From contig CAZSRS010000001.1 in assembly GCA_964609625.1 (NCBI GenBank), forward strand, positions 186,001-250,000: 64,000 nt of DNA. The letters are read 5' to 3'. How positions within the stretch are numbered: the first letter of the stretch is position 1; the number at the start of each line of letters is the position of its first letter. This document shows positions 53,077-62,028 of this stretch, one piece after another. A program made the translations under genes and the position numbers. Under the pieces are notes generated by a model. The model saw nothing but the letters and a program-made list of their open reading frames with translations, was not told where the DNA came from and searched no databases. This DNA is from G963674665 sp964609625. GTDB lineage: Bacteria; Desulfobacterota; Desulfovibrionia; Desulfovibrionales; Desulfovibrionaceae.

Positions 53077-54072
53077 TCAATTGGCTGCCTTGGCTTCCAG
53101 GCGTTGTGCCAGCGCCTCAAGGGCGCTGATTAATTTCTTTTTTCCTTTCAATCCCTTGCCAGAATCAACCTGGTCCTGCCTGGCACCGCTCTTTTTCGCG
53201 CGGGCACCGTTCGCACCAGGCTTTTCCGCAGCCAGGGCTCGCATCTCTTCGATCAGACGTTCGAGATTGTCGCGCTCCGCTCCCTGCCGGGAACAGGAGT
53301 GCAACTCTCGATAGATGTCCAGGGCACCTTCATAATCTCCCTGCTCGGCCAGAAGATCGGCCATGGTTTTGGTACGCAGGGAAAAGGGCTCCTCGTTTTC
53401 CTCGTCGAACTCCTCGGCCTCGTCGGCAGCCATATCCACGTCCGCCTTTGCGACTACCGACTTGAAGGTATGCATGCGGCCGCTGTCCCTGTCGGCCGTT
53501 GCAGAATCACGAACGTCAACTGTCCGCGGTTTCCTGGCGCCACTTTCTTCTATGTCGTCTTTCTCTTCCGCGTCTCTTTCATCGTCCTCGTCTTCCGCGC
53601 GGCTTCCGAGGTCGATATTCGCTATGATCTCCTCGGGCATTCTGAAGGAAGCGGTCCCGTGATCCTGCAACAGGGTCTTGAGACCGCTTTCGATGACCTC
53701 GGCCCAGGTAAAGGAAGCGCCAGAAAAAAAGCTGGCCAAAAACCGCAGGGCAAGGGCAGGGTCACTTCCGGATTCTTCTTCGTTGAGCTGTTCGGCCCAG
53801 ACATCCCAGAAGGCCGGGTAGCCGACGATGCTCGAAGCCAACTCCTGAACGACCTCGTGCAACTCGTCCTCTCGGCCCATTTCGCGGAGAACCTCGACCA
53901 GCAACAGTTTGGCTTCGGCATGCTCTGGATGCAGGCTCAAGCCGTCGCGCAACGTGGCCAGGGCCTCCGTGAACTGCCCGTTGTCCTTCAAGAGCTTGGC
54001 TAGGGGAAAGAATACCTTGGAATGCGGCTCGTACTCAAGGACTTCCCTGTACCAACTAATCTTGCTCTTCAT
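53077..54072 (-). CDS. TPR-repeat protein of unknown function
   Basis: The 331-residue protein has TPR-like repeats at the N-terminus (PHSKVFFPLAKLLKDNGQFTEALATLRDGLSL is two units) and further ones near 240 (DLLAEQGDYEGALDIYREL), separated by a very acidic low-complexity linker (about 165-235). The C-terminus is basic (GKGLKGKKKLISALEALAQ). No signal is seen, so it is cytoplasmic. It overlaps the FtsB-like gene by 17 nt. Confidence 0.8.
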   Translation of the reverse strand: MKSKISWYREVLEYEPHSKVFFPLAKLLKDNGQFTEALATLRDGLSLHPEHAEAKLLLVEVLREMGREDELHEVVQELASSIVGYPAFWDVWAEQLNEEESGSDPALALRFLASFFSGASFTWAEVIESGLKTLLQDHGTASFRMPEEIIANIDLGSRAEDEDDERDAEEKDDIEESGARKPRTVDVRDSATADRDSGRMHTFKSVVAKADVDMAADEAEEFDEENEEPFSLRTKTMADLLAEQGDYEGALDIYRELHSCSRQGAERDNLERLIEEMRALAAEKPGANGARAKKSGARQDQVDSGKGLKGKKKLISALEALAQRLEAKAAN

Positions 54073-54382
54073 CCGGGGTGACTCCGGGAGTGTTTACTCC
54101 GCCGGCCTGGGGAAAGACGTATAAGATATCACGCTGCCGCACGAAGTTCATCTGTTGCCTGATCATCTTCTGTATATAGCCGTTGTCGGACTCTAAAAGC
54201 CGTATCTCACGGCTGAGTTCCACTGTCTTGCTACGCAACTCCTCGATTCGTTTCGTCATTTCCTCATTGCGACGACGCAACTCCAGATAGCTGAAGATGC
54301 CCTGATCGCTCAGCACGATGCTGTAGAGAAAAAAGAGGTTCAACAACAGGATGAGCCCCAGCAGAAGCCGATTCCAAAGCAT
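54056..54382 (-). CDS. FtsB/DivIC-like septum-formation initiator
   Basis: The 108-residue protein has a single membrane helix (about residues 5-23) and a coiled coil (RRRNEEMTKRIEELRSKTVEL) ending in a conserved IRQQMNFVRQRDILYVFP, the DivIC/FtsB pattern. FtsB links FtsL and FtsQ in the divisome. It is not in a usual dcw cluster. It follows the small unknown gene by 4 nt. Confidence 0.85.
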   Translation of the reverse strand: MLWNRLLLGLILLLNLFFLYSIVLSDQGIFSYLELRRRNEEMTKRIEELRSKTVELSREIRLLESDNGYIQKMIRQQMNFVRQRDILYVFPQAGGVNTPGVTPDEEQD

Positions 54383-54386
54383 TGGT

Positions 54387-54665
54387 TCACTGCATCATCT
54401 GACGCTTGAAGGTCTGTCTTTGCATGAATGAAAGCGGCAGCTTAAGCTCGTCCAGAAAATTCGCCGTGGCACGCTCGATGCGACGCACATCCTCCTCTTC
54501 CAATAACACTTCATCAAGCTTGTCCATGAACGACCTGAGCACGGAGTATTCCTCAAGCAGTTCCTGCCCGATTTCAAGCCGTTGCAAATCGGGTTCAAGC
54601 TCAAGAATGGTCAGCAGGCAATTCCTGAGGCGAACCTGTAAGCTGATGGTAATACTCTCGTGCAT
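54387..54665 (-). CDS. Small conserved-looking helical protein
   Basis: The 92-residue protein is largely helical and acidic, starting MHESITISLQVRLRNCLL with LEIGQELLEEYSVLRSFMDKLDEVL and ending in a basic stretch (RQTFKRQMMQ). No motif is known. ATG 54665 is preferred; the frame extends to 54770 but overlaps pgsA. It is between pgsA (76 nt) and ftsB (4 nt) on the same strand, so it is probably co-transcribed. Confidence 0.65.
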   Translation of the reverse strand: MHESITISLQVRLRNCLLTILELEPDLQRLEIGQELLEEYSVLRSFMDKLDEVLLEEEDVRRIERATANFLDELKLPLSFMQRQTFKRQMMQ

Positions 54666-54741
54666 CTTCTTTTCTCGCGATGACCCGTACCGTTTTCTCT
54701 CCCGCCGCACCCGCGGGAGAGTAACTCCCTTGCCGTCCCCC

Positions 54742-55320
54742 CTATCCCTGGGGGTGTCCTCCACGTACATTGCTCAACAAGTAATTGTAGAGATAGTTTC
54801 CTCCGGAAAATACTGTCATAACCAAGGCAATGTAAAGCAATATCTCTCCGAGCAGGGCCACGTCCAGACCGAACAGGGGGTAGTGCAACAACAAGGGGCA
54901 GATGGCCACGATCTGCAGGACGGTCTTGATCTTGCCGAAGCGGTCCGCGGCGATGACCGTTCCCTGCTCAACGGCCAAGGCCCGCAGGCCCGTGACGATG
55001 AGTTCACGGCCGATGATCACGATAACCACCCAGGCCGGAGCCCAGGACAAGCCATCATTGTCGCGCAGGTGCACCAGCATGATCAAGACCGAGCTGATCA
55101 GGATCTTGTCGGCCAAGGGATCCAGAAATTTTCCGAACGTACTGACGAGATTGTATTTTCGAGCCACGATGCCATCCACCATATCCGTGAGGCAGGCGAT
55201 AATGAACACCACCATGGCCACCGCGCAGGATGTGCGCCCAGGATGGTACAGCAGCAGAACGAGCAGGGGCACGGCCCCTATGCGACTCAGGGTTATCTTG
55301 TCTGCCAGGTTGAGTTTCAC
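54742..55320 (-). CDS. pgsA: Phosphatidylglycerophosphate synthase
   Basis: PgsA makes phosphatidylglycerophosphate from CDP-diacylglycerol and glycerol-3-phosphate. The 192-residue membrane protein has the CDP-alcohol phosphotransferase signature D-G-x2-A-R-x8-G-x3-D-x3-D (DGIVARKYNLVSTFGKFLDPLAD). GTG 55320 overlaps the transglycosylase stop (GTGA). It is one of four to six helices, standard for the family. Confidence 0.93.
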   Translation of the reverse strand: MKLNLADKITLSRIGAVPLLVLLLYHPGRTSCAVAMVVFIIACLTDMVDGIVARKYNLVSTFGKFLDPLADKILISSVLIMLVHLRDNDGLSWAPAWVVIVIIGRELIVTGLRALAVEQGTVIAADRFGKIKTVLQIVAICPLLLHYPLFGLDVALLGEILLYIALVMTVFSGGNYLYNYLLSNVRGGHPQG

Positions 55321-55916
55321 GAGCTGGTCTTCATGCTTCGATATCTGTCCAAGACCTTCTTGACGTAGTCCTGGGTTTCAGGAAACGGCGGGATACCCTT
55401 GTACTGTTCCACGTTTCTCGGCCCGGCGTTGTAGGCGGCCAGGGCCAGAGGCAGCGTCCCGAACCTGTCCAACATCTGCTTGAGGTACAAGACGCCGGCC
55501 CTGATGTTGTCGTTGGGATCAAAGGAATCGCGAACCCCAAGATCCTTCTGGGTTCCAGGCATGATCTGCATCAACCCCTCGGCTCCGGCGGAAGACACGG
55601 CGTTGACCCGGTACCCCGATTCCACCTCGATGACCGCCTGCACCAAGCTGGCGTCAATACCATAATAATTTCCATGCTTCTTTGCCAATTGTATGATTTT
55701 CTCCCTGGACAGTCCAGGATGATGGCGCAAGATATCACGAAAAACCATGAAGACCCGGTAGCCCTGCGCAGCCGTGCTGCGGCGGTTGGTGAAGTGAACC
55801 ACCCCGGCCTTGTCCTGCTTGTAGTATATCACGGTCTCGGAGAGCACGGGGGACACCCAGCCCAGGCAGAGGCCACAAGCCAACAGCAGTCGCGGCAGGA
55901 TGCGAAACAAATGCAT
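55317..55916 (-). CDS. Exported lytic transglycosylase (SLT domain)
   Basis: The 199-residue protein has a signal peptide (residues 1-26, VLSE end) and an SLT/lysozyme-like domain with catalytic Glu in AVIEVESGYR (about residue 98), GLMQIMPGT and ALAAYNAGP. It cleaves peptidoglycan. GGAGGG precedes ATG 55916. A DUF4124-like short segment (IYYKQDKAGVVHFTNR) lies before the domain. pgsA overlaps its stop. Confidence 0.92.
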   Translation of the reverse strand: MHLFRILPRLLLACGLCLGWVSPVLSETVIYYKQDKAGVVHFTNRRSTAAQGYRVFMVFRDILRHHPGLSREKIIQLAKKHGNYYGIDASLVQAVIEVESGYRVNAVSSAGAEGLMQIMPGTQKDLGVRDSFDPNDNIRAGVLYLKQMLDRFGTLPLALAAYNAGPRNVEQYKGIPPFPETQDYVKKVLDRYRSMKTSS

Positions 55917-55960
55917 TGCGGTACCGCCCTCCTTTGCTTGCGGCCGACCAAGGGCCGCGT

Positions 55961-56851
55961 TCAGGAATGCATGCTGACCGCCGCTTCGAGACTGTTGTGC
56001 GCACCCTTGGCCACCCGGCTGGCGACTTCCAGCAGGGCGAGCTTGGCCGGCGTGTCCTCCTCGAGCAGCACGATGGGCTGCCCTAGATCACCGGCGACCA
56101 CGGTGGCGGGGTCCAGCGGTACAGCACCCAAAAAAACAAGTCCGTACTTTTTTGCAAGCTCCATGCCGCCACCTTTCTTGAACAGGGAAATTTCCTGCTG
56201 GCAAAAGGGGCATATCAAGCCACTCATGTTCTCCACCACTCCCAGGACGTTGGCCTGGGCGTATTGCAGGAAATTTATGGCCTTGCGCACATCGGCCAGG
56301 GAAATTTCCTGGGGTGTGGTCACGATGACGCACAAGGCCTCGGGAATGGTCTTCAAGACCGTCATATGTTCGTCACCCGTGCCCGGAGGGGAGTCGATGA
56401 CCAGAAAGTCCAATTCCCCCCAGTTCACGTCCGCGATGAACTGCCGGATGGCCGAATGTTTCATGGGGCCACGCCAAAGAACGGCCTGGTTCTGGTCCTG
56501 GAGCAGGGAATCCATGGAGACCACGGAAAGGTTGTCGTTGAACCGCTTGGGTTCGATGGTGTTGCCACGCCCCCCTTCCATGGGACCGCTGAGACCGAGC
56601 AGCCGGGGCACGCTCGGACCGTGGATGTCCACGTCCATGAGTCCGACGCGAAAGCCCTGGATGCTCAGGGCCGCGGCGATGTTCACTGCCACGGAACTCT
56701 TGCCTACCCCCCCTTTGCCGCTCATCACGAATATCTTGTAGTGGATTTTCTCCAGTGCGGAAGAAATGAGCTGGTCTTGCAACAAGGTGCTCGCGCTCTT
56801 CTTGTCCTGACCTTCGCCCTTGCCTGAGCAGGAGTTACATGAATCACTCAT
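55961..56851 (-). CDS. mrp: Mrp/NBP35-type iron-sulfur carrier ATPase
   Basis: The 296-residue P-loop ATPase has SGKGGVGKSSVAVN (deviant Walker A, about 43-56) and the ICPFC CX2C (about 211-215) that holds an Fe-S cluster at the dimer interface. A second N-terminal Cys pair (SCNSC) is present as in the NBP35 type. It carries Fe-S clusters to apoproteins, which suits an organism with many Fe-S enzymes. GAGGG is before ATG 56851. Confidence 0.93.
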   Translation of the reverse strand: MSDSCNSCSGKGEGQDKKSASTLLQDQLISSALEKIHYKIFVMSGKGGVGKSSVAVNIAAALSIQGFRVGLMDVDIHGPSVPRLLGLSGPMEGGRGNTIEPKRFNDNLSVVSMDSLLQDQNQAVLWRGPMKHSAIRQFIADVNWGELDFLVIDSPPGTGDEHMTVLKTIPEALCVIVTTPQEISLADVRKAINFLQYAQANVLGVVENMSGLICPFCQQEISLFKKGGGMELAKKYGLVFLGAVPLDPATVVAGDLGQPIVLLEEDTPAKLALLEVASRVAKGAHNSLEAAVSMHS

Positions 56852-56884
56852 GTCATTACCCTCATTGTTGCGTTGTCCTGTCCG

Positions 56885-57472
56885 TCAATTCATGAACTTC
56901 ACGGCTGCAAAGCCCAGAACGACAAGAACCATGGCCGCCACAAGCACCAGATCGAAGCGCTTTTCCAGGAAAAACCTGACCCGCTCGCCGAACAGATAAA
57001 TCAGCCCGGCCACCGTGAAAAAGCGCACACCACGGCTCAGCGTGGAAGCGATGATGAAGACGGGCAGGTTGATCTTGAAAGCCCCGGCAGTCAAGGTGCA
57101 AAGCTTGTACGGTATGGGTGTGAGCCCGGCTACGGCCACTGCCCAGGCGTTGTACCGCTCGTACCACACCTGGATCAGGTCGTACTTGTCCAGTAGGCCG
57201 TAAAACCGCACGATGGGCATGCCAAGGAGTTCCATGAAAAAATACCCGACGAAATAACCAATAACCCCCCCCAGTAGGGAGAAGATCAGACAATACGCCG
57301 CCAGGATGAACGCCCTGCGTCTGTTGGCCAGGGCCATGGGAATGAGCAGCATGTCCGGCGGTATGGGGAAGAATATGGACTCGGTGAAAGAAACCAGTAC
57401 CAGCACCTTGGTGGCGCCTTTGCTGTCCGCCATGTTCCAGAGCTTGTCCATCCAGGACTGCATGAATGCCAT
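56885..57472 (-). CDS. DedA/YqaA-family membrane protein
   Basis: The 195-residue protein has four or more membrane helices and the SNARE-associated/DedA pattern (FTESIFFPIPPDMLLIP; a GYFVGYFF helix; AGLTPIPYKLCTLTAGAFK). DedA proteins are thought to move polyprenyl-phosphate or phospholipids across the membrane. ATG 57472 is selected; a frame to 57538 overlaps pcm. It follows pcm by 28 nt. Confidence 0.87.
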   Translation of the reverse strand: MAFMQSWMDKLWNMADSKGATKVLVLVSFTESIFFPIPPDMLLIPMALANRRRAFILAAYCLIFSLLGGVIGYFVGYFFMELLGMPIVRFYGLLDKYDLIQVWYERYNAWAVAVAGLTPIPYKLCTLTAGAFKINLPVFIIASTLSRGVRFFTVAGLIYLFGERVRFFLEKRFDLVLVAAMVLVVLGFAAVKFMN

Positions 57473-57500
57473 CGTCTTCTTGGCCTCTATGCCACGGCGC

Positions 57501-58145
57501 TTACCAGCCGTGGGCTCCCACCAGGTCGACAAAGGCAACCCCGCAATGGTGCTCCCTGGTGATGCGCCCCTTTTCCTTGCGCACCCGGATCAGGGTCTGG
57601 TGCCGTTTGGACGTGCCCACGGGGATGACCATGATACCCGGGTCAGCGAGTTGCTCCAGCAGCGGCTCCGGCACGGAAGGTCCGCCGGCAGTGACGATTA
57701 TCCTGTCGAAGGGAGCCTGCTCGGGCCAACCCAAGGTACCGTCGTCGAGCTTGCAACGTATCTTGAAGTACTTCATTTTGTGGAGCTTGTCCCTGGTTTC
57801 AAGATAGAGTTCCCTGATGCGCTCCACGGTGTAGACCTCCATGCCGATTTCGGCCAGAATGGCGGCCTGATAGCCGGAACCGGTGCCGACTTCCAGCACC
57901 CGCAGCCCAGGTTCGGGTTCCAGCAGCTCGGTCATCAGGCCCACGATGTACGGTTGTGAAATGGTCTGACCATGGCCGATGGGCTGGGGGTGATTCTCGT
58001 AGGCCCGATCCGCCAGGGCCTCCTGGACGAAAAGATGCCGCGGCACCTTGCGCATGGCGGTCAGCACGGCCTTGTGGGTGATGCCCTGCCCCTCGATGAA
58101 CTCGCTCACCATGCGCTCTCTGTTCCGCTTCAAGTCAACTCTCAC
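57501..58145 (-). CDS. pcm: Protein-L-isoaspartate O-methyltransferase
   Basis: Pcm repairs isoaspartyl residues. The 214-residue protein has IGHGQTISQPYIV, the SAM motif EVGTGSGYQAA and VTAGGPSVPEPLLEQL, all standard. GTG 58145 has GGGGGA about 4 nt upstream; ATG 58112 (MVSEF) is the alternative. It is divergent from the CBS gene with a 211-nt gap. Confidence 0.93.
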   Translation of the reverse strand: MRVDLKRNRERMVSEFIEGQGITHKAVLTAMRKVPRHLFVQEALADRAYENHPQPIGHGQTISQPYIVGLMTELLEPEPGLRVLEVGTGSGYQAAILAEIGMEVYTVERIRELYLETRDKLHKMKYFKIRCKLDDGTLGWPEQAPFDRIIVTAGGPSVPEPLLEQLADPGIMVIPVGTSKRHQTLIRVRKEKGRITREHHCGVAFVDLVGAHGW

Positions 58146-58298
58146 ACATCCCCCGGGCTGATTCCTCTCGCTCACAAAAGGTTTTTCAAACCAGATTTCA
58201 CCGGGCAAGTCAAATGGACTGTTTCAAGACACACAACCCGGCTTCCTTATAGTGGGGAACTGGGCCTCCCCTGTCCACGGTTTCGGCCCGTGAAGTTC

Positions 58299-58327
58299 TT
58301 GCCTGGTCTAAAACCCGATGCTATCCT
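58299..58327 (+). promoter_or_regulatory. Candidate promoter for the CBS-domain gene
   Basis: TTGCCT (58299-58304) and TATCCT (58322-58327) are 17 nt apart, about 30 nt before the CBS gene ATG. A reasonable sigma-70 match by eye. Confidence 0.5.
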
Positions 58328-58356
58328 CTCCCCCATTACAAACACAGAGGTGAGGC

Positions 58357-58785
58357 ATGCTCAAAGTCAAAGACTTGATGACGGAAGAACTGTTCGTGCT
58401 CAAGACCACGGACACACTCAAGACAGCTCGGTCCCTGATGTCCCTGGCACGGATCAGGCACGTGCCCATCGTGGACAGAAACAATCAGTTCCTCGGCATC
58501 ACGACCCACAGGGACATCCTGCAAGCCAGCATCTCGCGTTTCGCCGAAATCGACAAGCTTGTCCAGGACGAGATCGACGCCGGCATCCCCGTGACAGAAA
58601 TTATGCGCAAGGACGTGACCACCGTGAACCCCGAGATGATGCTCCGAGACGCTGCCGAGATCCTTTTGAACCACAAGTATGGTTGCCTGCCCGTGGTCCA
58701 AGACAGTATCCTGGTCGGCATCATCACCGAGGCGGACTTTCTCAAACTGACCATCACACTCATGGACGCCATGAGCGAAGTCTAG
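58357..58785 (+). CDS. CBS-pair protein
   Basis: The 142-residue protein is two CBS domains and little else (LMTEELFVLKTTDTLKTARSLM; IMRKDVTTVNPEMMLRDAAEILLNHKYGCLPVV). CBS pairs bind adenine nucleotides and sense energy state. GAGG lies before the ATG. The M23 peptidase gene follows with 61 nt. Confidence 0.93.
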   Translation: MLKVKDLMTEELFVLKTTDTLKTARSLMSLARIRHVPIVDRNNQFLGITTHRDILQASISRFAEIDKLVQDEIDAGIPVTEIMRKDVTTVNPEMMLRDAAEILLNHKYGCLPVVQDSILVGIITEADFLKLTITLMDAMSEV

Positions 58786-58846
58786 GTACCTGGGTGGTAC
58801 ATGGTTGGGTTCCTCCACAGGGGGTGAAACCAGAGCCGGAGGTGTA

Positions 58847-60181
58847 ATGGCATCATCCAAACAGCTTTTTTCGTTCCTGATCGTGCTGCTATTGGCCGCC
58901 CTGGGCGGCCTGCTCTACTTCATGTTCCGCGATCTCGACGCACCGGAACTGACCCTGGCACCCGAACGTGAACGGATCTCCAACGTCACGGAGTTCATGG
59001 TCGAGGCCAGGGACGTCAAGTCCGGGGTCAAGTCATTACGCGTCAAGGTCGTCCAGAACGACGTCGAGACCCTGCTGCTGGAAAAAACGTATCCCCAACC
59101 AGTGGAAGCGGTACTGGAGAAATTCACCATCAAGGACACCCTGCCCCAGAGCGCCTTGCTCCACGACGGCGACTTCACCCTGGTGGTCGCGGCCAGGGAC
59201 GGCTCCATGGCCAACTTCGGTCAGGGCATGCTGGCCCGACTGCTGGTGCCCCACGTCCTGGACACGGTTCCCCCAAAGGTGAGCCTCGCGGGAATGTCAA
59301 GCTCCATCCGTCAGGGGGGCGCGGCCATCGTGGCCTACACCATGACCGAAACACCGGGCAAGAGCGGCGTCACCGTGAACGACATGTTCTTTCCCGGCTA
59401 CCGTCAGGAGAACGGCACACATTTCTGCATCTTTCCCTACCCCCATGACCTGGAACCAAAGGCCTACCGCCCCCAACTCACGGTCTGGGACGAAGCCGGC
59501 AACCTTGCGAGCATGAACCTCTCCATCAACCGCCTTGCCCAGCGCTTCAAACAGGACAAACTCAACCTGCCCGAGTCCTTTCTCGAAAGCAAAATGCCCG
59601 AGTTCGAGAAGGACGTGCCCGGACAGATGAGCCACCTGGAGCGGTTCATCCGGGTAAACAGGGAGTTGCGCATCTCCAACATCGAGGAACTGCGCAGTCT
59701 GGCCCTGGACACGGCCCCTTACGCTCTCTGGAAAGGTGATTTCCTGCGCATGCCGCGCGCGGCCACCAGAGCGACCTTCGGCGACCAACGCATCTACATC
59801 TACCAGGACAAGGAGGTGGACGTTCAAACCCACCTGGGCGTGGACCTGGCCTCTGTGCGACACGACAACGTACCGGCAGCAAACGCGGGACGAGTGGTCT
59901 TCGCCGGGGTCATGGGCATCTACGGCCAGGTAGTGGTCATCGACCACGGTCTGGGCCTGCAGAGCCTCTACGGCCACCTGAGCGAAATGCACGTGGACAA
60001 GGGGGAAACCGTCACCCGCGGGCAGATCGTCGGCAAGACCGGTGTCTCCGGGTTGGCAGGGGGCGATCACCTGCACTTCGAAGTCCTCGCGGGTGGGATT
60101 TCCGTGAACCCCATAGAATGGTGGGACAAGAACTGGCTGAAGATCACCTACGGCGAGGTGCTCAAGGACATCGGTCTGTAA
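58847..60181 (+). CDS. Membrane-anchored M23 (LytM-type) metallopeptidase
   Basis: The 444-residue protein has one N-terminal membrane helix (about residues 7-27), a long extracytoplasmic part, and an M23 domain at about 330-430 with THLGVDLA (H-x3-D zinc ligands) and HLHFEV. The ligands are complete, so it is likely active against peptidoglycan crosslinks. CGGAGG is 5 nt before ATG 58847; an upstream start at 58805 lacks a site. Confidence 0.9.
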   Translation: MASSKQLFSFLIVLLLAALGGLLYFMFRDLDAPELTLAPERERISNVTEFMVEARDVKSGVKSLRVKVVQNDVETLLLEKTYPQPVEAVLEKFTIKDTLPQSALLHDGDFTLVVAARDGSMANFGQGMLARLLVPHVLDTVPPKVSLAGMSSSIRQGGAAIVAYTMTETPGKSGVTVNDMFFPGYRQENGTHFCIFPYPHDLEPKAYRPQLTVWDEAGNLASMNLSINRLAQRFKQDKLNLPESFLESKMPEFEKDVPGQMSHLERFIRVNRELRISNIEELRSLALDTAPYALWKGDFLRMPRAATRATFGDQRIYIYQDKEVDVQTHLGVDLASVRHDNVPAANAGRVVFAGVMGIYGQVVVIDHGLGLQSLYGHLSEMHVDKGETVTRGQIVGKTGVSGLAGGDHLHFEVLAGGISVNPIEWWDKNWLKITYGEVLKDIGL

Positions 60182-60205
60182 CGGAGGCGTTTCCAACACA
60201 CCCCG

Positions 60206-60234
60206 TTGACATCCGCCCCCGCGGACACTACTAC
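60206..60234 (+). promoter_or_regulatory. Candidate promoter for the symporter
   Basis: TTGACA (60206-60211) and TACTAC (60229-60234) are 17 nt apart. The likely transcript start would be about 125 nt before the symporter ATG, upstream of the long hairpin at 60296-60339. Confidence 0.5.
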
Positions 60235-60295
60235 TGCCCTCACTGCTTCGTCTGACCGGCCGTTACACGCCGGACTGCGTCGCGTGGGTTATGCC

Positions 60296-60346
60296 AGGCC
60301 AAAGGCCATCCCGACCTGCGTCGGGATGGCCTTTGGCCTTTTCATT
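60296..60346 (+). promoter_or_regulatory. Perfect 20-bp hairpin with T-rich 3' flank in front of the symporter
   Basis: Positions 60296-60315 and 60320-60339 form a perfect 20-bp inverted repeat with a CTGC loop, followed by TTTTCATTTC. It is terminator-like in the + direction, for the M23 peptidase gene, or an attenuator of the symporter if the promoter at 60206 is used. The ATG is 27 nt after the repeat. Confidence 0.7.
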
Positions 60347-60366
60347 TCTTGAGGAGGAACGGAAAC

Positions 60367-62028
60367 ATGTTGACCAAGATCGTCGTGCTGGCTGGATATT
60401 TCCTGCTGGTCCTCGTTCTCGGATTCATCGCCCGCAAGCGCGCCGCCGGCAGCCCCGGCGACTACTTCCTGGCCGGCAGGGGACTTGGAGCCTTCGTACT
60501 CACGGGTACCATGGCCGCCACCAACTTCAGCGCCTTCACCGTGTTCGGCGCCTCGGGCGCAGGGTACCAGCACGGTCTGGCCTTTTTTCCCATCCTCGGT
60601 TTCGGCACCGGATTCATGGCCCTGTCCTTCTGGATAGTCGGACGCAAAGTCCATGCCCTGGGCAGGCAAGGCAATCTGATCACTCCCGCGGAACTGGTCC
60701 AGGAACGCTACAACAATCGGCCCCTCTCCACCGTGTTCGCCCTGGTCATGATCGTCTTCACCATCCCTTATCTCGCCTTGCAGCCCATGGCCGGAGGCTA
60801 CGTGCTCAACCAGCTGTTCGGCCTCCCCCAGCCGGCCGGCGCGGCTCTGATCACCCTGGTCATCGTGCTCTACACCCTGCGCGGCGGCATGCGTGCCGTG
60901 GTTTGGACCGACGTGTTCCAGGGGCTGTTGATGCTCGGTCTGCTGTTCCTGGCCCTGACCATTGCCACCGGGCACCACGGCGGCCTCGGCCTCGCCCTGG
61001 GCAAGGTCATGGTCAGCGCTCCTGAGTTGTTTTCAAGGCCTGGAGGGCAAGGCTGGTTCGGTCCAGGCATCTGGTTTTCCTACCTCATGCTCTGGTTCTT
61101 CTGCGACCCCATGTTCCCTCAACTGTTTCAAAGGTTCTACACCGCGCGTAACGAACGCGCCCTGGCTACCAGCATGCTCTTCTACCCAGTGTTGTGCACC
61201 GTGGTGTTTGCCATGCCCGTACTTCTTGGGATCATGGGGCACCTCGAATTCCCCGGTCTGACCGGCAAGGAGGCGGATGCCGTCATGCCCATGCTCATGA
61301 CCCGGATCGGGGGCGATTTCATGGGCACCCTGGTGCTGGCAGCCGGCCTTGCGGCGCTCATGTCCACCATGGATTCCCAGCTGCTCACCTTGGCCTCCAT
61401 CTTCAGCCGTGACGTCTATCCGGTCTTCACCCAGGGCCGAAAGGGCTCGCTCCTCACGGGGCGACTCTTCGTCTGCTTTCTGGCCCTCGCCGGCCTGGTC
61501 ATGGCCGTGAAACCTCCCGCCACCATCCTGGCCATCGCCACACAGGCCTTCACCGGTCTGGCGGTGCTGTTCCCCACCGTGTTCTTTGGCCTGTATCTGA
61601 AGAAGCCGCGCCCCGCCCCTGCCCTGGGATCGATCCTCGTGGGCCAGATCCTGTTGATCCTATACGGCCTGGAGCTGCTGCCCCTCGCCGGAGTCCTGCC
61701 CGTCGTACCGGTCATGCTCGGAGCTTTCGGGACCTACAGTGTCATGCACCTGTTCGCGGGGCGACCGCGAACCACGCTCGGCACTCCCGCTGGCTGGATC
61801 TGGACGACCGTGTTCGGGCTGCTCTTCCTTGCCGCCCTGGATTACTGGCGCTGGGGGGAGATCGGTCCGCTGCTGTTGGGAATCCCGTTCTGGGCCTGGT
61901 ACTTCGTGGGCTTGAGCCTGCTCCAGACCATGGCCATGGTCTTGTGGCTCAAATTCGGAAAGCCATTGCGGGAGTGGACTGTGACCGACTTCACGCAGCC
62001 AGCGACACGCGCACTTCCAGGACGTTGA
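60367..62028 (+). CDS. Sodium:solute symporter (SSS family)
   Basis: The 553-residue protein has about 13-14 membrane helices and SSS motifs (DYFLAGRGLGAFVLTGTMAA; QPMAGGYVLNQLFGL; LAALMSTMDSQLLTLASIFSRDV). The family couples Na+ to uptake of sugars, proline, pantothenate or other solutes; substrate not readable. GAGGAGGAA lies before ATG 60367. Its 3' end overlaps the RsbW-like gene by 38 nt in the opposite direction. Confidence 0.92.
   Translation: MLTKIVVLAGYFLLVLVLGFIARKRAAGSPGDYFLAGRGLGAFVLTGTMAATNFSAFTVFGASGAGYQHGLAFFPILGFGTGFMALSFWIVGRKVHALGRQGNLITPAELVQERYNNRPLSTVFALVMIVFTIPYLALQPMAGGYVLNQLFGLPQPAGAALITLVIVLYTLRGGMRAVVWTDVFQGLLMLGLLFLALTIATGHHGGLGLALGKVMVSAPELFSRPGGQGWFGPGIWFSYLMLWFFCDPMFPQLFQRFYTARNERALATSMLFYPVLCTVVFAMPVLLGIMGHLEFPGLTGKEADAVMPMLMTRIGGDFMGTLVLAAGLAALMSTMDSQLLTLASIFSRDVYPVFTQGRKGSLLTGRLFVCFLALAGLVMAVKPPATILAIATQAFTGLAVLFPTVFFGLYLKKPRPAPALGSILVGQILLILYGLELLPLAGVLPVVPVMLGAFGTYSVMHLFAGRPRTTLGTPAGWIWTTVFGLLFLAALDYWRWGEIGPLLLGIPFWAWYFVGLSLLQTMAMVLWLKFGKPLREWTVTDFTQPATRALPGR

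Noticed and set aside
60296..60339. Transposon end or attachment site
   Set aside because: The perfect inverted repeat has a 4-nt loop, no transposase or target-site duplication nearby, and a T tract after it, which fits an RNA hairpin better.
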